A stretch of 8,569 nucleotides of DNA, taken from assembly GCA_937925695.1 (NCBI GenBank), contig CALAMD010000010.1:1-8569 (forward strand), in the 5' to 3' direction. The notes under the pieces were generated by a model. The model was not told the DNA's origin and did no database searches. It saw only the letters and a program-made list of their open reading frames with translations. This document shows, piece by piece, positions 1-5,511 of the stretch (position 1 is its first letter; each line of letters opens with the position of its first letter). This DNA is from an uncultured Bacillaceae bacterium. Lineage in GTDB: Bacteria; Bacillota; Bacilli; Bacillales; Amphibacillaceae. The translations under genes and the position numbers were made by a program.

Positions 1-31
1 CTAAAAAATTCGTTAACATTGAACAATTGCC

Positions 32-60
32 TAGTCAAAATCTGCTTTGTTTAGTCAAAA
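32..60. repeat. Two direct copies of TAGTCAAAA, 20 bp apart
   Basis: TAGTCAAAA occurs exactly at 32-40 and again at 52-60, a spacing of 20 bp or about two helical turns. On the minus strand both read TTTTGACTA, so each contains a TTGAC core like a -35 box. They lie just beyond the terminator of the leftward DUF84 gene, where a promoter for a leftward gene outside the window would sit. I could not find a convincing -10 box for either copy. The repeat is seen directly; any regulatory role is a guess. Confidence 0.35.
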
Positions 61-63
61 AAT

Positions 64-116
64 ACGTTGACTCCTACTTAAGACAGAAGTAAGCTGCCTT
101 TCGTTTCAGTCAACGC
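64..116 (-). terminator. Intrinsic terminator after the DUF84 gene
   Basis: On the minus strand GCGTTGACT (116-108) pairs with AGTCAACGT (72-64), with one G-U pair. An inner TACTT/AAGTA stem sits within the loop, and the structure is followed by ATTTTTTG. It begins 26 bases past the stop codon of the DUF84 gene, so it most likely ends the leftward ytoP/DUF84 transcription unit. On the plus strand the arm is followed by CTTTTAT, which is a weaker tract. Confidence 0.7.
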
Positions 117-142
117 TTTTATAAAAAATTTCACTATGGTCA

Positions 143-661
143 TTATCTTTTTTCGCTATGTTGTTGCCAATATTCAAATTGGCCTTTTAACATCATCACA
201 ATATGGACAAACATTTGTTGGCGGGAAATTAAATCATTCGTAAAAATACCGATAGCGCCCTCTTTCGTTCTCACTGCTCTCTTCTTAGCATATCGATCCA
301 TGACGTCACCGAGTTCTTCACCTTGATGTAAAGCCTGCTCAATTTCCTTTGATAACTTTATTCGAGCACCGCCAGCTGTATACACTTGCTGATTCGGAGT
401 GACGAGGGCACCCCAATTACATAAAAATAGCTCATCGCCAATATACATGACGCCACCCTCTAAACCGATGCCGATTGCTTCAGGGTAACGTTTGACAACT
501 TCTTTTGCCCGATTGATGGCACCGCTTTTTGTTTCCTCATCAGAAAAAGGCTGTGAAGCTACGTGGGACGGCACACTAATTGAAGTCACCTTTGCCTCAC
601 TGAAAACTTGCTCAACTGCGCCTATTTTAGCTGGATTTTTTGAACCAATGATGACATTCAC
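143..661 (-). CDS. DUF84 family non-canonical purine NTP phosphatase (inosine/xanthosine triphosphatase, YjjX-like)
   Basis: The 172-residue product fits the NTPase_I-T (DUF84/YjjX) family, which hydrolyses ITP and XTP so that deaminated purines are not incorporated into nucleic acid. Visible features are the N-terminal strand and loop IIGSKNPAKIGAV (residues 4-16), SQPFSDEETKSGAINRA (36-52), which matches the family's substrate-contacting region, and the glycine-rich IGIGLEGGV (63-71). Length is normal for the family. The chosen start is GTG at 661, because AAGGAG (676-671) lies 9 bases upstream. The longer reading from TTG at 685 would place that ribosome binding site inside the gene and has no site of its own. 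The gene lies downstream of ytoP on the same strand, separated by a 259-base repeat-bearing spacer. The family is secure; the precise substrate is inferred from family knowledge. Confidence 0.85.
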   Translation of the reverse strand: MNVIIGSKNPAKIGAVEQVFSEAKVTSISVPSHVASQPFSDEETKSGAINRAKEVVKRYPEAIGIGLEGGVMYIGDELFLCNWGALVTPNQQVYTAGGARIKLSKEIEQALHQGEELGDVMDRYAKKRAVRTKEGAIGIFTNDLISRQQMFVHIVMMLKGQFEYWQQHSEKR

Positions 662-920
662 CGTGAATGACTCCTTTACTACCAAACAATTGCTTTTGCT
701 TATCTCACACCAATAACGGTAAATCTATCTACAAGTTACGCTGCTTTACAAACCATTTATCCGCATCGCCAATGGCACATGCCGCTTCACTAAGTCACTT
801 CTCGCCCTGACCTGTCAACGTCCTTGTTGATAGACTTCTCATTTGGCTACTTCACCACGTCACTTCTCGACCCTAGCCCTTATTCAACGCCAATAATGAA
901 ATCAGATCCCTATAACCCAA
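662..920. repeat. Intergenic spacer with degenerate internal direct repeats
   Basis: This 259-base gap between ytoP and the DUF84 gene has no credible gene; all minus-strand frames are interrupted. It holds two related copies of a roughly 26-bp unit, at 785-810 (beginning CTTCACTAAGTCACTTCTCG) and 850-876 (beginning CTTCACCACGTCACTTCTCG). A third isolated ACTTCTC lies at 834-840. Between them CTGTCAAC (812-819) pairs with GTTGATAG (826-833) as an 8-bp stem with one wobble pair. A second pair of weaker repeats, both containing CCAATAA, flanks the block at about 701-729 and 881-908. The stretch 780-880 is clearly richer in G+C than the surroundings. The pattern suggests an interspersed intergenic element, but its family is not recognised and no target-site duplication is evident. 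Confidence 0.5.
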
Positions 921-1985
921 TTAACTATTTCTTATCAAGTCAACCGTATTCTGATCCGTTGCTTTAACAAGCTTAACGAGTAACTCTTTTGCTGCTGCAT
1001 AATCATCGATATGAATAATAGAGGCAGATGTGTGGATATAGCGCGCACAAATACCAATCACTGCTGAAGGTACACCATCATTGGCAATATGTACACGGCC
1101 CGCATCTGTTCCACCTTGGGACACGAAATATTGATAAGGAATATTATTAGATTCTGCTGTGTCAAGGACAAATTCGCGCATACCACGGTGGGTTACCATT
1201 GAACGGTCAAAAATTCGGAGTAATGCTCCCTTTCCAAGATGGCCAAATTCATCTTCATCCCCTGACATATCGTTAGCCGGTGAAGCATCTAATGCGTAAA
1301 AAATATCTGGCTTGATCATGTTCGCAGCAACTTGAGCTCCTCTTAAACCGACTTCCTCTTGCACCGTTGCCCCAGAATACAATTCATTTGGTAATGTTTC
1401 ATGCTGTAGTTCTTTTAGTAATTCAATGGCTAAACCACAGCCATAACGGTTATCCCAAGCTTTAGCTAATATTTTCTTATTATTTTTCATTGGTGTAAAT
1501 GGACATACAGGAACAATTGAATCTCCTGGTCTGACACCCATTTTCTCTGCATCTTCTTTATTATCTGCGCCAATATCTATCAGCATATTTTTTATTTCCA
1601 TTGGCTTTTTACGTTGTTCAGGCGTTAAATTATGAGGTGGAATTGAGCCGATAACACCGATAATCGGACCTTCACTCGTCATCACGTGCACGCGTTGAGC
1701 GAGTAACACTTGATTCCACCAACCACCTAACGGTTGAAAGCGAATCATCCCATTTTCCGTAATCTGAGTCACCATAAAGCCAACTTCATCCATATGGCCA
1801 GCAACCATTACTTTTGGTCCGTTTCCTTTTTTAACACCAAAAATACCACCAAGATTATCTTGGATTACGGTATCAGCATATTTAGTTAGTTCCTGTTCCA
1901 TAAAATTGCGAACTAAATATTCGTTACCTGCTACAGCAGGAAGTTCAGTTAATGTTTTAAATAAATCCAATGTGTCTTGATTCAT
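921..1985 (-). CDS. ytoP: M42 family metallopeptidase, YtoP-type (glutamyl/leucyl aminopeptidase or endoglucanase-like)
   Basis: The 354-residue product has the full MH clan M42 active site. Metal ligands are H64 (in VAGHMDEVGF), bridging D178 (AWDNRYG), E211, D233 (ALDASPAND) and H318 (RYIHTSA). The catalytic pair is D66 and E210, within VQEEVGLRGAQ. The family forms large cytoplasmic tetrahedral dodecamers with a cobalt or zinc centre that trim short peptides from the amino end. Some members are annotated as cellulases, but peptidase activity is the demonstrated one. The length is typical. GAGGAG at 1999-1994 lies 8 to 9 bases before the ATG at 1985, so the start is well supported. The gene is divergent from ytzB, and a terminator-like hairpin sits in its leader. 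The B. subtilis gene also neighbours ytzB, which supports the symbol. Substrate preference cannot be read from sequence. Confidence 0.9.
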   Translation of the reverse strand: MNQDTLDLFKTLTELPAVAGNEYLVRNFMEQELTKYADTVIQDNLGGIFGVKKGNGPKVMVAGHMDEVGFMVTQITENGMIRFQPLGGWWNQVLLAQRVHVMTSEGPIIGVIGSIPPHNLTPEQRKKPMEIKNMLIDIGADNKEDAEKMGVRPGDSIVPVCPFTPMKNNKKILAKAWDNRYGCGLAIELLKELQHETLPNELYSGATVQEEVGLRGAQVAANMIKPDIFYALDASPANDMSGDEDEFGHLGKGALLRIFDRSMVTHRGMREFVLDTAESNNIPYQYFVSQGGTDAGRVHIANDGVPSAVIGICARYIHTSASIIHIDDYAAAKELLVKLVKATDQNTVDLIRNS

Positions 1986-2036
1986 AAACCAATCTCCTCA
2001 TATATTCGTTTTAGACTTATGTCTCATAAACCAGAT

Positions 2037-2068
2037 AAAAAAAAGCTGAACCCGATGATCATGGGCTC
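2037..2068 (-). terminator. Terminator-like hairpin in the 5' leader of ytoP (candidate attenuator or sRNA end)
   Basis: On the minus strand GAGCCC (2068-2063) pairs with GGGTTC (2053-2048), giving five Watson-Crick pairs and one G-U. The 9-base loop contains the palindrome ATGATCAT. Three bases later comes a run of eight T (2044-2037). This is the layout of an intrinsic terminator, but it lies 52 bases upstream of the ytoP start on the same strand, and no leftward gene precedes it. It would therefore stop transcripts from promoters between 2090 and 2216 before they reach ytoP. It could be an attenuator or the 3' end of a small RNA. The structure is seen; the role is inferred. Confidence 0.55.
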
Positions 2069-2090
2069 GTTAATTCTAGCCTATTTCTAG

Positions 2091-2119
2091 TATATATCTA
2101 AAATGCAATTCATTGCCAA
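2091..2119 (-). promoter_or_regulatory. Possible sigma-A promoter for the ytoP leader (proximal)
   Basis: On the minus strand TTGGCA (2119-2114) and TATATA (2096-2091) are separated by exactly 17 bases. Five of six bases match the -35 consensus and four to five match the -10. Transcription would start near 2084, only about 16 bases before the terminator-like hairpin. Confidence 0.4.
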
Positions 2120-2187
2120 CGAAACTGTTCTGAACTGAGCAGATCCAATCACGAATACTAAGATAATTTTCTAAAAAGCTTTTTTGA

Positions 2188-2216
2188 GCTATACTACTAG
2201 TAAGCTTTCATATCAA
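2188..2216 (-). promoter_or_regulatory. Possible sigma-A promoter for the ytoP leader (distal)
   Basis: On the minus strand TTGATA (2216-2211) and TATAGC (2193-2188) are 17 bases apart. A transcript from here would run about 140 bases to the T-run at 2037. Its -10 overlaps, on the other strand, a TATACT (2190-2195) that could serve as -10 for ytzB, although the -35 of that rightward promoter (TTTTCT, 2167-2172) is poor. Confidence 0.4.
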
Positions 2217-2251
2217 ATACAATGGAATACATATCGCGAGAGGTGAATAGG

Positions 2252-2566
2252 ATGAAGTTCCGTAAAGCAATTGTGGCCTTTGGTATTGGCCTTGCTCTTG
2301 GCTTTTTAGCCCGTAAACAGTATGAACGATGTCAACGTATTACACCTGAAAAAGCATTGAAACTTGCTAAAGAATATTATAAAAAGCAAGGACCTATCAG
2401 TGGCTCATGGATCTACATGAAACCAGAGGAAATAGAAAAAAATGGTATTACATATATGGCCTATCGAGGTGGCGTTACCCTGCCAAAGGCGGATGGCAAT
2501 AAACGGTATGAATTTTATGCCGACGTGGAAACCGGAGCCATCATTGGATCTGTACAAACAGCCTAA
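2252..2566 (+). CDS. ytzB: YtzB-like membrane-anchored small protein, PepSY-like
   Basis: The product is 104 residues. It opens with a short basic segment (MKFRK) and one hydrophobic helix at about residues 5-20, so it should be anchored in the membrane with its C-terminal part outside. The rest contains ITPEKALKLAKEYY, a compact alpha/beta region, and a closing YEFYADVETGAIIGSVQ. The 'xAxxxAk' helix followed by a strand ending in 'G.ii' resembles PepSY repeats, which are associated with inhibition of extracellular peptidases. That assignment rests on resemblance only. ATG at 2252 is chosen because GAGAGGTGA sits 5 bases upstream. The in-frame ATG at 2222 has no ribosome binding site and would add ten residues ahead of the basic segment. 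The gene is divergent from ytoP and followed by a strong terminator. Confidence 0.75.
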   Translation: MKFRKAIVAFGIGLALGFLARKQYERCQRITPEKALKLAKEYYKKQGPISGSWIYMKPEEIEKNGITYMAYRGGVTLPKADGNKRYEFYADVETGAIIGSVQTA

Positions 2567-2590
2567 TATAACATGAATTGTAAAAGAAAC

Positions 2591-2670
2591 CCCAGCATAA
2601 CAAGTTCTGTTAACGTGATTGTTTTTCTTAGTCGATCACAGTTAGCAAGTTGAATTGCTGGGATTTTTTT
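2591..2670 (+). terminator. Long stem-loop terminator after ytzB
   Basis: CCCAGCA (2591-2597) pairs with TGCTGGG (2656-2662), followed by A and seven T (2664-2670). Inside, TGTTAAC-GTGAT (2609-2619) can pair with ATCAC-A-GTTAGC (2635-2646) with a single bulge, giving an imperfect hairpin of about 70 bases. This is unusually long for a simple terminator. It separates ytzB from ytzH. Confidence 0.8.
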
Positions 2671-2752
2671 ATGGCAAATTATCGTCCTTTTAGCACCCTT
2701 TGTGTATAGGATGAACTAGATCGTGTTATATTATGACGGAGGTGATGTTGGG

Positions 2753-3046
2753 ATGGACGTATTAGTCCGTGATCAATTGAACAAATTATATCAACTTTTG
2801 GCTAGCCATCAAGTGAATCATACAGCGACAATTTCTGACTATCAACAAATTAAACGTATTGTCCAAGCCTTAACAGCCAATGAGCAAATTCATCATGAAC
2901 AATTGTCAACGATATTTCCTGAAATCTATCATTATGGCCTACAAGGTGAGAGTGTTCCAAATTTAAAAGAACATATTGAAACCAATTACGATAGCATTGA
3001 GAAATGGATGGAAACCATTGATACCGCTCGGTTTACCCTTGAATGA
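2753..3046 (+). CDS. ytzH: YtzH-like protein, function unknown
   Basis: The 97-residue soluble protein begins MDVLVRDQLNKLYQLL and is predicted to be mostly helical, with no signal peptide, membrane span or cysteine. It resembles the YtzH family, short proteins of Bacillaceae with no known role; the length is close to what I recall for B. subtilis YtzH. In B. subtilis ytzH lies near ytlR and ytmP/ytmQ (trmB), and here it converges on ytlR, so local synteny agrees. The start is ATG at 2753, behind an excellent GGAGGTGAT (2739-2747). A longer reading from 2723 would place that site inside the gene. The stop codons of ytzH and ytlR are 12 bases apart with no terminator between them, so the two transcripts probably overlap as antisense. 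Family call is moderate; function is unknown. Confidence 0.75.
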   Translation: MDVLVRDQLNKLYQLLASHQVNHTATISDYQQIKRIVQALTANEQIHHEQLSTIFPEIYHYGLQGESVPNLKEHIETNYDSIEKWMETIDTARFTLE

Positions 3047-3058
3047 AGATAAATATTT

Positions 3059-4012
3059 TTACAAATCTACCACTTTACTATCAGTCTCTATCTTCGTTGA
3101 GCCATTAATCCAAATGGGTTCGATCTGTTTTTGAATCAAACATGTATAACACGTTCCTGTTTCGCCATCTGCTTGATAAGTGAGTTCGTTTGTTGAAGTG
3201 ATCTTTATCCGGGAGGTTTCGAGCACCTCAACTTCTGGCATTTTTAAGTGAGCACCGGTAAAAACCGTCATAAAAAAACTCAATAATTTTAATCTAGATA
3301 TTTTTTTAACGATAAAAACGGGAAAGGTTACTGGCTTAATTTTAGCAAAGGGTAATAATTTAATCCCGCCACCATAAAACGGATGGTTAGCTACCGAGAC
3401 CATTAAGCAATCACGATAAGTTCGTAATTCACCATTAACGTCAACAGTTACAGTAATGGGCTTGAACCGAAATATAGTAATAATCAGGGCTAATAAATAT
3501 GTAAGTTTTCCTAATTTAAGCCGATTGAGTGCTTTTTTAAACCAAGATTGATTTGCCGCCTTAACAATTTCAGCATCAAAGCCAAAACCAATATGGTTAT
3601 TGAAGCTACGCGTAGTCTCTTCATCTGGTGTGAAGTGGCCAACCCAATATGGGAGTTGCTTATTTTGATGGATGATTCGTTCCAAAATAGAATGTGCATT
3701 TCCTTTTATCCCACATCCTCTAGCAAAATCATTACCCGATCCACTAGGGATGATGGCAACAGGAATTTTATTGTTGTCAAGGCCATTGATGACTTCATGA
3801 AGCGTACCATCGCCACCTACGACGATGATACTTTTGATCTTCTTGTTAACCTTTGTTGAAATTTGCTGGGAAATTTCTTCAGCATGCCCTTTATAACGAG
3901 TAAAATAAGATTTGCTGTTAATTTGTTTAAATAGTGGGCTCTTTTGTAATTTAGCAAACACTCTTTTTGCTCGGCCATTTCCTGCAATTGGATTGACAAT
4001 AAATATATACAT
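3059..4012 (-). CDS. ytlR: Diacylglycerol kinase family lipid kinase, YtlR
   Basis: The 317-residue protein carries the DAGK catalytic domain: N-terminal IFIVNPIAGNG (3-13), the nucleotide-binding GGDGTLHEVINGL (66-78), PSGSGNDFAR (89-98), NHIGFGFDAEIV (139-150), and YQADGE (279-284) supplying the late Asp/Glu pair. Soluble members such as DgkB phosphorylate diacylglycerol to phosphatidate at the membrane face, recycling lipid released by envelope synthesis. One oddity is the structural metal segment. DgkB and YegS read roughly P-x-A-x-x-x-DG here; this protein reads PFAKIKPVTFPVF (221-233) without the DG. The true substrate may therefore differ. AGGAG lies about 6 bases before ATG. The gene is the last of its operon, two bases after ytlQ, and no terminator is seen before convergent ytzH. 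Confidence 0.85.
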   Translation of the reverse strand: MYIFIVNPIAGNGRAKRVFAKLQKSPLFKQINSKSYFTRYKGHAEEISQQISTKVNKKIKSIIVVGGDGTLHEVINGLDNNKIPVAIIPSGSGNDFARGCGIKGNAHSILERIIHQNKQLPYWVGHFTPDEETTRSFNNHIGFGFDAEIVKAANQSWFKKALNRLKLGKLTYLLALIITIFRFKPITVTVDVNGELRTYRDCLMVSVANHPFYGGGIKLLPFAKIKPVTFPVFIVKKISRLKLLSFFMTVFTGAHLKMPEVEVLETSRIKITSTNELTYQADGETGTCYTCLIQKQIEPIWINGSTKIETDSKVVDL

Positions 4013-4014
4013 CT

Positions 4015-4944
4015 CTACTCCTCACGCTCGTCAGTAAATATATTTTCATCAACATCCCATTCCGGTCGTTTAACTGATGTTGATAAGCAATATTGCAATA
4101 GCAAATCAGCCGCTTTCAATTGTTGATTTTTTAAGGTAGAGTTTAATTGACGTTTCCCCTGAAACCATTGTTCATATTGGCCTTTACCAATTAATCTCGT
4201 CCGATATGGTTCTGAACTAAAAACAAAATGATGCTTATCAGCTAAAACAGTTTTCGTTATTGGCAACTCTACACCCTCGGTTTTTAAAATACTTTTAACA
4301 ATTTGTTCTGTCCTTTTTAAACTAATCAGAGGACTAATTTGTTTTAACGTTTGATCATTCGTTTCAATAAACCATGTTCGATCATCATTGGCAAAAATCG
4401 TTGCGTCATCATCTAAGTCCATATAATGGATAATATCAATGCCAATTGGGCTAATTAAAATGATTTCGCCATCAACAGGGGCTTTATTTATGTAAAAAAT
4501 CGGATAATACATGACTAAATATATATCAGGAAACCGCTGTAAAAAATATTTTAATTGTTGATCTACCTCATAACGCGGATCAATAAATGATACATCAGTG
4601 ACCGTAGAAGTTGCCCATTTTAATTGCAAAGGAAAAATTCGATCAAGAAAATACTGCTTTAATTCAATCTCTGTTAACGGCAAGTTCGTTGTATCAGTGT
4701 GCAACATATCATCTGATCTAGCTTTTTCTTCCTTTTTAAAAAACGAAAAAAATTTTGACTGTTTATGGTCATCTTTCTCAATATTACTTGGTAAACTCAA
4801 TTCATTTTGTTCTAGCCATAAATCGTAGACATAGTCCCAATTTTCTTGTTTATACCTTATAAATTGACTAGGGTACCGATAAGCATTCCACTCATATCTT
4901 GATACATAATCTCTAAGCTTTATTAACTGGGCGATCTTACTCAC
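4015..4944 (-). CDS. ytlQ: YtlQ-like conserved protein of unknown function
   Basis: The product is about 309 residues, cytoplasmic and without membrane spans. The first 45 residues are aromatic and basic (LRDYVSRYEWNAYRYPSQF at 10-28). Residues 53-88 are charged and probably disordered (FFSFFKKEEK). The centre has a strand-rich core, VDGEIILISPIGIDIIHYM (157-175), whose pattern recalls the start of NERD or restriction-endonuclease-like folds. The E-x-K pair expected after the second strand is not present, so I do not call a nuclease. I recognise it as YtlQ mainly from its place between ytlP and ytlR. The start is uncertain: GTG at 4944 lies inside the strong ribosome binding site, and the first triplet at ideal spacing is ATC at 4935. 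The reading overlaps the ytlP stop by 8 bases, implying translational coupling. Confidence 0.65.
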   Translation of the reverse strand: MSKIAQLIKLRDYVSRYEWNAYRYPSQFIRYKQENWDYVYDLWLEQNELSLPSNIEKDDHKQSKFFSFFKKEEKARSDDMLHTDTTNLPLTEIELKQYFLDRIFPLQLKWATSTVTDVSFIDPRYEVDQQLKYFLQRFPDIYLVMYYPIFYINKAPVDGEIILISPIGIDIIHYMDLDDDATIFANDDRTWFIETNDQTLKQISPLISLKRTEQIVKSILKTEGVELPITKTVLADKHHFVFSSEPYRTRLIGKGQYEQWFQGKRQLNSTLKNQQLKAADLLLQYCLSTSVKRPEWDVDENIFTDEREE

Positions 4945-5494
4945 CTCCAGATAAAGAAAATTCGTTTACGATCTGATACTTAGGTCGTTTTGTTGGCTGA
5001 ATTTGATATAAAACAATTTTCGATACAGTAAATCTTTCTTCTAACGAAAATGATTGAATCAACTGTTGTAATTCTCGTTCTTTCGCCATGCCTTCCCACT
5101 TTTTTCCTAAAGTAATGTGGGGTTGAAAAGGTCTTGTTTCTTTTTTAAAACCGATGGATTGGCAAATTGTTTGCACCTGTTCATACAGATCCATGATTTC
5201 TCGCTTTTTCTCAACACCTACCCACAGTACGCGTGGACGTTGAGGAGAGCCGAATGTCCGCAACGAACTAATTTTCAGCTCAAATGATGACCTTAGATTC
5301 ACCTGTCCTAGTTCATGTTGTAACAAATCAAGCTGTTCCTTGTCAACTGGACCAAGGAATTTAAGGGTGATATGATAATCATCGACGTAGGTCCATTGTC
5401 GATAAGGTAGAACTTTTTTATATTGTTGTTGATATTGAGCCAATGTGTCCTTTATATACTTTGGGATTGGGATGGCAAGAAAATAAAATGACAT
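4937..5494 (-). CDS. ytlP: RNA 2',3'-cyclic phosphodiesterase of the 2H superfamily (ThpR/LigT-like), YtlP
   Basis: The 185-residue protein has both signature H-x-T motifs of the 2H phosphoesterase fold: HITLKFLG with H41 and T43, and HITLGKKW with H126 and T128. These four residues form the active site in LigT/ThpR enzymes, which open 2',3'-cyclic phosphates on RNA to 2'-phosphates and in vitro can join 2'-5' ends. The N-terminus FYFLAIPIP is also typical, and the length is normal. The start is ATG at 5494, preceded by AAGAGG about 9 bases upstream; the TTG at 5533 would overlap ytzG by 22 bases and lacks a site. With this start, 17 bases separate it from ytzG. Its stop overlaps the ytlQ reading. 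The biological RNA substrate in bacilli is not known. Confidence 0.88.
   Translation of the reverse strand: MSFYFLAIPIPKYIKDTLAQYQQQYKKVLPYRQWTYVDDYHITLKFLGPVDKEQLDLLQHELGQVNLRSSFELKISSLRTFGSPQRPRVLWVGVEKKREIMDLYEQVQTICQSIGFKKETRPFQPHITLGKKWEGMAKERELQQLIQSFSLEERFTVSKIVLYQIQPTKRPKYQIVNEFSLSGGE
4941..4948 (-). promoter_or_regulatory. Strong ribosome binding site of ytlQ that overlaps its only canonical start codon
   Basis: On the minus strand the sequence reads GGAGGTGAG, close to a perfect anti-16S match. The only GTG/ATG/TTG near it in the ytlQ frame is the GTG within this site (4944-4942), which leaves no spacing. The following triplets are AGT, AAG and ATC; ATC (4935-4933) is 8 bases past GGAGG. 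An upstream CTG at 4950 is in frame but has no site of its own, and an in-frame TAA lies further upstream. Confidence 0.6.
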
Positions 5495-5511
5495 CTTTAA
5501 CAACCTCTTTT

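Noticed and set aside
32..60. CRISPR-like repeat
   Set aside because: There are only two 9-base copies with an 11-base spacer; no array or cas genes are present.
492..716. Rightward open frame of 74 codons
   Set aside because: It lies antisense within the DUF84 gene, has no ribosome binding site, and gives no recognisable protein.
729..842. Leftward pieces reading MRSLSTRTLTGQGEK, TGA, then LSEAACAIGDADKWFVKQRNL
   Set aside because: The second piece looks protein-like, so a decayed gene or TGA readthrough was considered. There is no ribosome binding site, the pieces are very short, and the region is covered by repeats, so coding is not supported.
2041..2220. T-box or known riboswitch upstream of ytoP
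   Set aside because: No AGGGTGG-type T-box core or other recognised aptamer motif was found; only the terminator-like hairpin is supported.
3548..3859. Rightward open frame of 103 codons
   Set aside because: It is the reverse-strand shadow of the conserved core of ytlR.
3511..3999. Two leftward open frames (62 and 60 codons) in another frame of ytlR
   Set aside because: They overlap the clearly coding DAGK frame and have no start signals of their own.
4598..4828. Rightward open frame of 76 codons
   Set aside because: It is antisense to ytlQ without a start signal.
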